Below are positions 6,196-12,435 of a DNA stretch of 12,435 nt, one piece after another. The notes beneath the pieces were generated by a model. That model was not told the DNA's origin, did no database searches, and worked only from the letters and a program-made list of their open reading frames with translations. The position numbers and the translations under genes were made by a program. The stretch's first letter is position 1. Each line of letters opens with the position of its first letter. The DNA comes from JASGDB01 sp049841315 (GTDB lineage Bacteria; Bacteroidota; Bacteroidia; Flavobacteriales; Weeksellaceae): assembly GCA_049841315.1 (NCBI GenBank), contig JASGDB010000130.1, positions 1-12,435 of the forward strand, in the 5' to 3' direction.

Positions 6196-6237
6196 AACGT
6201 GTAAACCGAGAATCAAAGAGGTACACACGTTTTTTTT
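6196..6237 (+). terminator. Terminator of the toxin-antitoxin operon
   Basis: AACGTGT (6196-6202) pairs with ACACGTT (6225-6231), and ACC (6205-6207) with GGT (6220-6222) across a small internal loop. A run of eight T (6230-6237) follows. It lies 8 bp past the toxin stop. Its left arm doubles as one half of the 12-bp inverted repeat that flanks the operon. Confidence 0.75.
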
Positions 6238-6252
6238 ATGTAAATAATAATC

Positions 6253-6287
6253 CAAACCTCACAGATTTTCAAAACCTGTGAGGTTTT
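6253..6287. repeat. 35-bp hairpin repeat, copy 2
   Basis: Identical over 35 bases to 5543-5577 and in the same orientation, 710 bp apart. It ends 14 bases before the HupE start codon, so if HupE is transcribed from upstream the hairpin lies in its leader, and its 3' arm includes the only purine-rich GAGG near the start (18-21 bases upstream). It may insulate HupE from the toxin-antitoxin transcript. Confidence 0.9.
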
Positions 6288-6301
6288 CTATCCGTAATAA
6301 A

Positions 6302-7579
6302 ATGAAATTCGACAAAAAATATTTTCTTTTACTTCTATTTTCCTTTTTCGGTTTGTTGAAACTTTCGGCACATCCGATGCCCAATTCCGTTTTGCAATTA
6401 GATGTATTTTCGGAAAAAATAATTTGCAAAATCCATATTCCGCTCAAGGAAATGAAATACGCTGTTCCGTTTGATGTGGACAATTTGCAAAATCTTAATC
6501 TTCAAAATAAAGAATTGGTTGATTATATGAACAGTCATTTTCGGGTGTTGGACAACAAGCAAAATCCGCTAGGCAAAAAACTTTTGAATATCACGACCGA
6601 AACCACCGAACAAACCGGAACAGGGCAATATGCCGAACTCATCGCCGATTACGAAATTGCGACAAACAGCCGGAGTTTCACGATAGATTACAATGCCGTC
6701 ATTCATCAGGTCAATTCGCACAAAGCAATGGTTGTCGTTCGGCAAGATTGGGAAACCGGAAAAACCGGCGAAGAAAATACCGAAGTCGGGGTTATCGGTT
6801 ACAGCTTGGAAGCAAAACGCGCCAATCTTTTGAAAATAGATTTGGAAAAAGGCAGCAATTGGACGGGTTTCAAAAGTATGGTAAAACTCGGAATGAAGCA
6901 CATTTCCGAAGGAACCGACCATTTGATGTTTCTGTTGGTTTTGCTCCTTACCGCGCCGCTGATTTGCCTCGGCAAAAAATGGAAATCCAATCCAAACACC
7001 AAACAATCATTTATTAAAATCCTGAAAATTACAATCGCCTTTACCGTCGGACATTCCTTAACTTTGATACTGGCAACTTTGGGCATCATCACATTTCCGT
7101 CGAAACCTATTGAGATTCTGATTGCCGTTTCTATTCTGATAACCGCTTTTCACGCTTTGAAACCGCTTTTCCCGAATCGGGAAAACCTGATTGCCGGATT
7201 TTTCGGGCTGATTCACGGGCTGGCATTTTCCACCGTTTTGTCGGAATTAAATTTGACAAAAGAACGATTGGTATTGAGTTTACTCGGCTTCAACATCGGC
7301 ATCGAACTGATGCAACTCATCGTGATTTTTTTGGTAATGCCTTGGTTATTACTGATTAGCAAATATAAAATTTACAATTTTTACAAAAATTTTCTGGCAG
7401 TTCTGGCAATCATCGCTTCGGTTTCCTGGATTGCGGAGCGCATTTCCGAAACGCCGAATTTCATCTCAAAATACTTGGAAATCTTTACCCGAAATTCCAT
7501 TTTGTTTGTCGTCTTTTTGTTTTTGTCCTTCGTGCTGTTTTTCGTTTTTAAATTTAAAAAGTGTGAAACAGACGAATAA
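6302..7579 (+). CDS. HupE/UreJ-family membrane protein with extracytoplasmic domain
   Basis: This 425-residue protein has a signal peptide (1-23, ending LKLSA), an extracytoplasmic beta-rich domain (24-185), then six or seven membrane helices (about 205-222, 240-262, 268-288, 294-316, 325-355, 363-378, 398-418). It matches the HupE/UreJ_2 type (PF13795): MKHISEGTDHLMFLLVLLL (H200, D206, H207), TVGHSLTLILA (H251), FHALKPLF (H284), FGLIHGLAFSTVL (H305) and GFNIGIELMQL. HupE/UreJ proteins are linked to nickel or other transition-metal handling. If cut after SA23, the mature protein would begin with histidine (HPMPNS), a possible metal ligand. The ATG at 6302 is preferred; an in-frame GTG at 6278 lies within the hairpin repeat. 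It precedes a TonB-dependent receptor, a likely functional partner. No clear promoter was found. Confidence 0.88.
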   Translation: MKFDKKYFLLLLFSFFGLLKLSAHPMPNSVLQLDVFSEKIICKIHIPLKEMKYAVPFDVDNLQNLNLQNKELVDYMNSHFRVLDNKQNPLGKKLLNITTETTEQTGTGQYAELIADYEIATNSRSFTIDYNAVIHQVNSHKAMVVVRQDWETGKTGEENTEVGVIGYSLEAKRANLLKIDLEKGSNWTGFKSMVKLGMKHISEGTDHLMFLLVLLLTAPLICLGKKWKSNPNTKQSFIKILKITIAFTVGHSLTLILATLGIITFPSKPIEILIAVSILITAFHALKPLFPNRENLIAGFFGLIHGLAFSTVLSELNLTKERLVLSLLGFNIGIELMQLIVIFLVMPWLLLISKYKIYNFYKNFLAVLAIIASVSWIAERISETPNFISKYLEIFTRNSILFVVFLFLSFVLFFVFKFKKCETDE

Positions 7580-7634
7580 TCCAACTCAAATCCGATAAAA
7601 TTTTTCGCAGAAAAAAACATATACATCGCATTTT

Positions 7635-7663
7635 TTTGAAATTCCGTTTTTTTTTTTTCTTTG
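7635..7663 (+). promoter_or_regulatory. Candidate promoter of the TonB-dependent receptor with T12 spacer
   Basis: TTTG at 7635-7638 and TTTCTTTG at 7656-7663 (one mismatch to TAnnTTTG) are 17 bases apart. A run of twelve T (7647-7658) occupies the end of the spacer and the first bases of the -7 box. The start codon is 69 bases further on. The leader contains TTCCC (7667-7671) and GGGAA (7692-7696), a weak inverted pair. The promoter assignment is by pattern only. Confidence 0.4.
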
Positions 7664-7732
7664 GCGTTCCCGATATTGTAGGATAAAAAGAGGGAATATC
7701 AGAACAAATATCAATCAAAAAATATTGAGAAT

Positions 7733-9988
7733 ATGAGAGTTAAATTTATTTTTTTATTAATCGTGGGAAATTTTTCCGCTTCGGTTTTCGCACAGCAAAC
7801 CAAAGGAATTATCGTCATCAACGAACAAACCCGAAAACCCGAAGATTTTATTTCGGTGCAGTCGGAAGATGCTCAATTTCAGAAATATACGGACGAAAAC
7901 GGTTTTGTTTCCTTAGGAAAAGAAAATCTGGAACATCAGAAAATTACCGTTTCCGGTTTGCATTTTGATACCGAAACTTTTGAGTTTGATACGCTGGAAA
8001 AGAAAAACGGCATTGCCTATATTTACCTACTTCCGAAAGCCCTGAATTTGGACGCAGTTACCATTACAAGCACCAAAAACAGCGAGATTTTCCGCACCAT
8101 CAGTCATCTGGATATTCATCTCAGACCGATTGATAATTCGCAAGATGTTTTGCGTTCCGTTCCGGGACTTTTCATCGGGCAGCACGCCGGCGGCGGAAAA
8201 GCGGAACAACTTTTTATCCGTGGTTTTGACATTGACCACGGAACGGACGTTGCCGTTTCTGTCGATGGAATGCCTGTAAATATGCCGAGCCACGCCCACG
8301 GACAGGGTTATGCCGATTTGCATTTCGTAATTCCCGAACTGATTGAAAATGTGAATTTTAACAAAGGTCCGTATTTCGCCGATAAAGGCAATTTCGCCAC
8401 CGCCGCTTTTGTTGATTTTAAAACCAAAGATTACCTCGAAAATAATTTTGCCAAAATTGAAGTCGGGCAGTTTGATACCTATCGCGGTGTTTTGGGTTAC
8501 GATTTTCTCAACCACAAAAAGAACGGTGGAAACCAAAGTCTGTATTTTGCAGGAGAAGCCAATTTTACCAACGGCTATTTTGATAATCCGCAAAATTTTA
8601 ACCGCTTGAACGGAACGCTGAAATATTACGGAAAAATTTCGGAAAATAATTTTCTTTCGGCGACAATTACGGGTTTTCACAGCAAATGGAACGCTTCGGG
8701 ACAAATTCCTGACCGAGCGGTGGAAAGCGGCTTGATTGGCTGGTTTGGAGCGATTGACCCGAACGAAGGCGGCGAAACTTCACGTTATAATGCCAACATA
8801 AAACTGGCTTCTTATCTGAAAAACGGCGGAAAATTGACCAACCAGTTTTTCTATTCCAAATACGATTTCAACCTGTTTTCCGACTTCACTTTTTTCCTGA
8901 ATGACACCGTAAACGGCGACCAGATTCAGCAAAAGGAAAACCGAAATATCTATGGTGTAAATTCAGTTTACGAAAAATCCTCCAAAATCGGAAATGTGGA
9001 AACCGAAACCAACGCTGGAATCCAGTTTCGTTATGATGATGTGCAGGATATTCAACTCAATCATACCAAAAACCGAACAGAACTTTTGGAACGATTGAAA
9101 TACGGAAATGTAAACGAAGCCAATTTTGGTGCGTTTTGGTCGCAAAAATTCAGGTTTGAAAACGGCATCAGCATTACGCCCGGTTTGCGTTACGATTATT
9201 TTAATAATCAGTATGACGATTTTCTCGAAAACAAATATTACAAATCGGAATCGCAGATTCTCTCGCCAAAGTTGAATATCAATTATAACCTGAACCGGAA
9301 TGTGGAACTTTACACCTATTTCGGAAAAGGATTCCACAGCAACGATACGAGAGTTGCGGTTTTGGAAAACGGAAAAAAAGTGCTTCCGCCTGCTTTGGGA
9401 AGTGATTTGGGCGGAATTTTCAAAATCGGAAAAAAATTCTTGTTGCAAACTGCCGTTTGGTATCTTTGGCTTGACCAGGAATTTGTGTATGTCGGCGATG
9501 AAGCGGTGGTGGAAGAAAGCGGAAAAACCGAGCGTTACGGATTGGACGTTTCGGCTCGTTACGAGATTGTAAATCATTTGTTTGCGGACTTCAATTTAAG
9601 CTGGGCACACCCAAAATCGCTTGGCGTTCCGAAAGAAGAAAGTTACATTCCACTGGCTCCGAAATTGGTCAGCACAGGCGGAATTACCTACAAAAAAGAG
9701 GAAGGTTTTAACGGCAGTTTGCGTTACCGGTTAATGGGCGACCGTCCTGCGAACGAGGATAATTCCGTTGTGGCAAAAGGTTATTTCATTTGCGATGCCG
9801 TCTTAAATTACACCACAAAAAAATGGGAAATCGGGGCTTCCGTTCAAAATATTTTCAACACGAAATGGAAAGAAACGCAGTTCGATACCGAAAGCCGCTT
9901 GTATAACGAAGCAAACTCCGTTTCGGAAATCCATTTTACACCGGGAACGCCGTTTTTCGGGAAGTTGAGTTTTTCGTATTTCTTTTGA
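7733..9988 (+). CDS. TonB-dependent outer-membrane receptor, probably metal-related
   Basis: This 751-residue protein has a signal peptide (1-20, ending SVFA), a carboxypeptidase-regulatory-like beta domain (about 23-100), a TonB-box-like LDAVTI (106-111), a plug (about 120-230) and a 22-strand-type barrel ending in aromatic FFGKLSFSYFF. The plug carries RSVPGLFIGQHAGGGKAEQ, then FIRGFDIDHGTDVAVSVDGM, then PVNMPSHAHGQGYADLHF. Its dense His and Asp residues (H151, D167, H169, H187, H189, H197) are typical of a receptor group I associate with HupE/UreJ neighbours and metal uptake. It should import a metal or metal complex using TonB energy. It follows the HupE gene by 153 bp on the same strand. 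Ligand (nickel, cobalt, copper or zinc) cannot be read from sequence. Confidence 0.92.
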   Translation: MRVKFIFLLIVGNFSASVFAQQTKGIIVINEQTRKPEDFISVQSEDAQFQKYTDENGFVSLGKENLEHQKITVSGLHFDTETFEFDTLEKKNGIAYIYLLPKALNLDAVTITSTKNSEIFRTISHLDIHLRPIDNSQDVLRSVPGLFIGQHAGGGKAEQLFIRGFDIDHGTDVAVSVDGMPVNMPSHAHGQGYADLHFVIPELIENVNFNKGPYFADKGNFATAAFVDFKTKDYLENNFAKIEVGQFDTYRGVLGYDFLNHKKNGGNQSLYFAGEANFTNGYFDNPQNFNRLNGTLKYYGKISENNFLSATITGFHSKWNASGQIPDRAVESGLIGWFGAIDPNEGGETSRYNANIKLASYLKNGGKLTNQFFYSKYDFNLFSDFTFFLNDTVNGDQIQQKENRNIYGVNSVYEKSSKIGNVETETNAGIQFRYDDVQDIQLNHTKNRTELLERLKYGNVNEANFGAFWSQKFRFENGISITPGLRYDYFNNQYDDFLENKYYKSESQILSPKLNINYNLNRNVELYTYFGKGFHSNDTRVAVLENGKKVLPPALGSDLGGIFKIGKKFLLQTAVWYLWLDQEFVYVGDEAVVEESGKTERYGLDVSARYEIVNHLFADFNLSWAHPKSLGVPKEESYIPLAPKLVSTGGITYKKEEGFNGSLRYRLMGDRPANEDNSVVAKGYFICDAVLNYTTKKWEIGASVQNIFNTKWKETQFDTESRLYNEANSVSEIHFTPGTPFFGKLSFSYFF

Positions 9989-10031
9989 GTATAGATATTC
10001 ACCGATACTTTTCACAAATTTACCGCATTTA

Positions 10032-10063
10032 TTTTGATGTTTTTTTTGTGAAAATTACCTTTG
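10032..10063 (+). promoter_or_regulatory. Promoter of the intradiol dioxygenase-like gene
   Basis: TTTTG at 10032-10036 and TACCTTTG at 10056-10063 (exact TAnnTTTG) are separated by 19 bases, the best promoter match in the window. The spacer contains eight T (10040-10047). The ATG at 10092 lies 28 bases downstream of the -7 box. Confidence 0.72.
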
Positions 10064-10091
10064 AGTATGTAAACCAAAAAATACCGAAGTT

Positions 10092-10844
10092 ATGAAATCA
10101 CTTAATAGAAAAGATTTTTTGAAAAGTCTTGGTTTAGCAGGAGTTACGGTGGCTGTTGCTCCTATTTTGGCACATTGCGGAACAGATGATGATGTAGATA
10201 CTTCGTCGTCATCAGGCAGTTCATCATCAGGCGGTTCATCATCAGGGACTTGCAGCGTTACCAATTCTGAAACCGAAGGGCCGTTTCCTACCAAATCTCC
10301 ATCTTCTCTGGTCAGAGCAAATATTATAGGAGATAGAACGGGTGTGGCTTTTGCCATTAATATTACTGTCCAAAACACCAACAATTCCTGTGCGGCATTA
10401 CAGGGAGCATTGGTGGACATCTGGCATTGCGACAAAGACGGGAACTACTCCGAATACGGCGGTACGGCTATGCAGACGGCAGATTACACTTCCAGTCATT
10501 TTTTGAGAGGAAGGCAGACTACGGATTCCAACGGGCTGGTATCGTTTACTTCGATTTTTCCGGGCTGGTACAGCGGCAGGGCAACGCATATTCACGTTCA
10601 TATTTATAAATCTGACGGAACTTCTCTTCTGGTAACGCAAATTGCATTTCCCGAAGGTAGCGACAGTGCCGTGGTAGCCGTAAACAGCGCCACAGCATAC
10701 GGATATACCAAAGGAATGACCGGATACACCTACAATGCAAGCGATAATGTTTTTTCTGATGGAGTGTCTAACGAAATGTCCAGCATTTCAGGAAGCATTA
10801 GTGCAGGATATACCTTAACGCACACTATAAAAGTAGCCGGTTAA
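10092..10844 (+). CDS. Exported intradiol ring-cleavage dioxygenase-like lipoprotein
   Basis: This 250-residue protein begins with NRKDFLKSLGLAGVTVAVAP, a Tat-like signal with Arg-Lys instead of twin Arg, ending LAHC29. The cysteine could be lipidated, though His at -1 is unusual for a lipobox. A Ser/Gly/Asp linker (31-54) tethers the domain. The catalytic region shows the intradiol dioxygenase pattern: ETEGPFP (60-66), DIWHCDKDGNYSEYGG with Y119, and FPGWYSGRATHIHVHI with Y160, R163, H166 and H168. These equal the two-Tyr, two-His Fe(III) ligand set of catechol and protocatechuate dioxygenases. Such exported forms are poorly understood; aromatic substrates are plausible but not shown. It has its own promoter and terminator, so it is a single-gene unit. 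Confidence 0.9.
   Translation: MKSLNRKDFLKSLGLAGVTVAVAPILAHCGTDDDVDTSSSSGSSSSGGSSSGTCSVTNSETEGPFPTKSPSSLVRANIIGDRTGVAFAINITVQNTNNSCAALQGALVDIWHCDKDGNYSEYGGTAMQTADYTSSHFLRGRQTTDSNGLVSFTSIFPGWYSGRATHIHVHIYKSDGTSLLVTQIAFPEGSDSAVVAVNSATAYGYTKGMTGYTYNASDNVFSDGVSNEMSSISGSISAGYTLTHTIKVAG
10206..10250 (+). repeat. Three 15-bp tandem repeats in the linker of the dioxygenase-like gene
   Basis: Three consecutive 15-base units, TCGTCATCAGGCAGT, TCATCATCAGGCGGT and TCATCATCAGGGACT, encode SSSGS, SSSGG and SSSGT. They sit in frame between the signal peptide and the catalytic domain. Copy-number change would lengthen or shorten the linker by five residues without shifting frame. Confidence 0.85.
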
Positions 10845-10859
10845 TCAGTTTTTATACAA

Positions 10860-10892
10860 TTTTTGCCATAACAAATCGGGTTATGGCAAAAA
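10860..10892. terminator. Perfect 13-bp stem terminator
   Basis: TTTTTGCCATAAC (10860-10872) and GTTATGGCAAAAA (10880-10892) are exact complements around a seven-base loop. A T-rich tail follows. It lies 15 bp past the stop of the dioxygenase-like gene and is symmetrical enough to work on both strands. Confidence 0.88.
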
Positions 10893-11092
10893 TTTATTTG
10901 AATATCTGTTTTTAATCATAATTTGGCAAAATCCTTGCGAACTTTGATGAGTGAAATCGAAAATTCGACATAGTCAACAGCCTTTGCGGGCCATAAAAAC
11001 AGTTTATTTAGTCAAAAATCTTTGCGGAATTTGCGTTAAAAAAATCATTATGACTAAAGATATTCAAAAAATTTAACCTAAAAAAGAACGAA
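10893..11092 (+). other. Non-coding gap with repeated TTTGCG motifs
   Basis: No convincing gene is visible in these 200 bases. Related motifs recur: CCTTGCGAACTTTGATG (10933-10949), CCTTTGCGGG (10981-10990) and CTTTGCGGAATTTGCG (11020-11035) followed by TTAAA. I recall similar CTTTGCG-rich pieces between Chryseobacterium genes, so this may be a dispersed intergenic repeat. The promoter of the downstream cupin gene should lie here, but no exact TAnnTTTG box was found at suitable distance. Confidence 0.45.
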
Positions 11093-11719
11093 ATGTTAGT
11101 ACAATCGCCTTCGGTTATTTTAAAAACGGATTTCAGAAATTGGAAGATTTCGGGAAATTTGCAGCTGTGCGAAATTATCGCTGAAGACAATTTCAAGGTT
11201 CGGGAATTTTTGATAAAAAAATCTGCCGAGTCTGAAATAGAATGTACCGGCGGCTGCACCGCACTCTTAATTCCGCTCTACGGATTAATGGAAATAAACG
11301 GAAAAACAATTTCCGCCAACGAAACATTAACCCTGAAAAACACTGAAAACAAGATACTTACCATTAAAAATATATTAGAAGAAGATTCTGATATTTTAAT
11401 GATTGAAATTAAAGAAAAGCAGGAGCCGTTTTGTGAAAATCATTCAGAAATCAGCATTCTCAGAAATGCACTTTCCCGAATTTCCGGCAATACGGAAGCA
11501 CCCAACTACATCGGGATTTTTGACGGAAGGGAAGAATTGCAGTACCAACTGGAAAATCCGGATAATAAAATTTTCGCAATGGTGCTGAACGGTGCTTTTG
11601 AAATACAAAACCGCCTGTTGGAAAACAGAGATGCCGTTGTACTCTGGGAAATAAATGAGCTGGAATTTGAAGCCCTGAGCGAAAACGCACTGATTATTTT
11701 CTTTGAAATACAAAAATAA
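11093..11719 (+). CDS. Cupin protein similar to the pirin/quercetinase C-terminal domain
   Basis: This 208-residue protein has no signal peptide and is probably cytoplasmic. Residues 137-206 (PNYIGIFDGREELQYQL, then FAMVLNGAFEIQNRLLENRD, then LEFEALSENALIIFFEI) resemble the C-terminal cupin of YhaK/pirin-type quercetin dioxygenase proteins (PF17954 type). In these, Y-x-G-x-F-x-G-R, G-A-F-E-V and E-F-E-A-L-S are recurring elements. Residues 1-110 form another beta-rich region (LLIPLYGLMEINGKTI), perhaps a degenerate first cupin. The metal-binding His cluster of true pirins (HPH and HxH) is not seen, so a non-metal or structural role is possible. The stop overlaps the next gene (TAATG), showing an operon. 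Confidence 0.7.
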   Translation: MLVQSPSVILKTDFRNWKISGNLQLCEIIAEDNFKVREFLIKKSAESEIECTGGCTALLIPLYGLMEINGKTISANETLTLKNTENKILTIKNILEEDSDILMIEIKEKQEPFCENHSEISILRNALSRISGNTEAPNYIGIFDGREELQYQLENPDNKIFAMVLNGAFEIQNRLLENRDAVVLWEINELEFEALSENALIIFFEIQK

Positions 11720-12222
11720 TGAAAGCAAAAATCAGATTGGCATTTAGAATTACCATCGGGCAGAATCCGGAACATCTTTGGGACCAATATGTTTTTGAAG
11801 ATACCTATCAGGAATACAGGATACAGCATCAGGTTTTTAATTCAAAAGAAAATCCCGTCAACCATTATTGGGAGCTTCTTGCACAAAACCCTGCTGCTCA
11901 CAGGATTCCCTTTTTGCTGAGTGCATCGGCGGAAAATTATGTAAAACAGCTTAATGGCGAAATCAAAAGCCTTCCCGATGCTTTGGGAAACAGATTTTTT
12001 AAATTTGAAAACTATAAATTGGACATTGTGAACGCACACTTGAACGATGCTTCAAAATTCAAAATAGGAATCACATTTTTCAGCGGAAAACTCCTGCTGA
12101 TTGATATTATTGACAACAAATTCCTCTTGTCCGAAAATTTGAACACAGAAGAAATTCTTCCTACGTTTATGTTTCCATTTCACCAGCAGGTAAGCATCTG
12201 CGAATACGAAAAAATGGATTGA
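11719..12222 (+). CDS. Protein of unknown function, coupled to the cupin gene
   Basis: I do not recognise this 167-residue protein. It starts MKAKIRLAFRITIGQNPEHLWDQYVF, has no signal peptide or membrane segment, and alternates beta-prone and helical stretches (FRITIG, YVKQLNGEIKSLPDAL, FKIGITFFSGKLLLIDIIDN). It ends with FMFPFHQQVSICEYEKMD. Aromatic and histidine residues are frequent (H19, H37, H49, H61). The ATG overlaps the stop of the upstream cupin gene by one base, so the two proteins are probably made together and may act together. The codon pattern looks like that of its neighbour, and the open frame is long with a natural start, so the gene is very likely real. Confidence 0.8.
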   Translation: MKAKIRLAFRITIGQNPEHLWDQYVFEDTYQEYRIQHQVFNSKENPVNHYWELLAQNPAAHRIPFLLSASAENYVKQLNGEIKSLPDALGNRFFKFENYKLDIVNAHLNDASKFKIGITFFSGKLLLIDIIDNKFLLSENLNTEEILPTFMFPFHQQVSICEYEKMD

Positions 12223-12370
12223 TATTCGCTAAGTTTTACAGCTTTGCCTCATTCTTTTTTATTATTTCAATGGAATAGGCGAAAATTCATTTGCGGACTT
12301 AAAAACATAGGTTCTTCGACAAAAACTGTGGATTTTAAAATTAACATTTATCTATAAATTCTCAATTTCT

Positions 12371-12410
12371 GTTCTTTTGTCTTGAAACAAAAGAACCAAA
12401 AGTTCAAGAC
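12371..12410. repeat. Hairpin/pseudoknot-forming intergenic repeat
   Basis: GTTCTTTTGT (12371-12380) and ACAAAAGAAC (12387-12396) form a perfect 10-bp stem with loop CTTGAA. The loop plus two stem bases, GTCTTGAA (12379-12386), is the exact complement of TTCAAGAC (12403-12410). The sequence can therefore switch between two hairpins or form an H-type pseudoknot. I recall very similar sequence between genes in Chryseobacterium and relatives, so this is probably the edge of a dispersed repeat continuing beyond the window. The gap from 12223 shows no gene. Confidence 0.7.
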
Positions 12411-12435
12411 TTGGAAACTCGGCTAAAATTTTAAA

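Noticed and set aside
5834..6226. Long minus-strand frames across the toxin-antitoxin genes
   Set aside because: They mirror well-supported genes on the other strand and show no recognisable domain or start context.
5543..6287. CRISPR array formed by the repeated hairpins
   Set aside because: There are only two copies, separated by 675 bases containing genes; no regular spacers and no cas genes.
6278..6301. GTG start for HupE
   Set aside because: It falls in the 3' arm of the 35-bp repeat and would put a charged segment before a good signal peptide that starts at 6302.
7667..7700. Riboswitch in the receptor leader (TTCCC/GGGAA and GATATT/AATATC pairs)
   Set aside because: The arms are short with a 20-base loop, and no known metal or cobalamin riboswitch core is visible.
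8027..8704. 225-codon minus-strand frame inside the TonB receptor gene
   Set aside because: It is an antisense shadow of a strongly supported receptor coding region; its composition (Ile, Phe, Arg, Val rich) is typical of shadows.
8963..9577. 204-codon minus-strand frame inside the TonB receptor gene
   Set aside because: Same reason: it lies antisense to the barrel strands and has no family features.
12223..12370. Possible small gene after the unknown protein
   Set aside because: No frame with a plausible start and coding composition is present; the stretch is AT-rich intergenic sequence.

Overview
The window reads as chromosome from a low-GC member of the Bacteroidota, most likely class Flavobacteriia and perhaps the Chryseobacterium/Weeksellaceae group. 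Evidence: a type IX secretion (T9SS) C-terminal sorting domain, TAnnTTTG-type -7 promoter boxes, a LytS/LytTR two-component pair, a TonB-dependent receptor with an N-terminal carboxypeptidase-regulatory-like domain, weak or absent Shine-Dalgarno sites, and hairpin repeats between genes. The genus is a guess; no rRNA or core marker gene is present.

Left region (1-1350). This is a visibly more AT-rich accessory segment. The last codons of an upstream gene overlap (ATGA) a HEPN-domain protein with a C-terminal winged helix. A perfect palindromic bidirectional terminator separates it from a convergent antitoxin-like gene that has no intact toxin beside it.

Signalling and transport block (1352-4044). 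A 93-residue membrane protein overlaps an ABC ATPase. After 37 bp come a LytS/YehU-type membrane histidine kinase and a LytTR response regulator whose start overlaps the kinase stop. All are co-directional and could be one transcription unit.

Surface and secretion block (4106-10844). A secreted DUF3500 protein with a T9SS sorting tail is followed by a YoeB-family toxin-antitoxin pair lying between two identical 35-bp hairpin repeats. Next are a HupE/UreJ-type membrane protein and a large TonB-dependent receptor, plausibly a metal or metal-complex uptake pair. Last is an exported intradiol ring-cleavage dioxygenase-like protein, probably a lipoprotein, closed by a perfect 13-bp terminator stem. 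The proposed promoters of the DUF3500, receptor and dioxygenase genes each carry a run of 8-12 T inside the -33/-7 spacer, which suggests possible length-dependent expression of surface genes.

Right region (10891-12435). A 200-bp gap with repeated TTTGCG motifs leads to a two-gene operon: a pirin/quercetinase-C-terminal-like cupin protein and a protein of unknown function. The window ends in a probable intergenic repeat that can form a hairpin whose loop is complementary to sequence just downstream (pseudoknot geometry).

No rRNA, tRNA, CRISPR array, transposase or phage gene was seen. No stretch over 300 bases lacks a gene. The best leads for undescribed biology are the HEPN-winged-helix gene with its coupled upstream partner and slippery A9 tract, the hairpin-bounded toxin-antitoxin cassette, the HupE-receptor pair with a histidine predicted at the mature N-terminus, and the poly-T promoter spacers.
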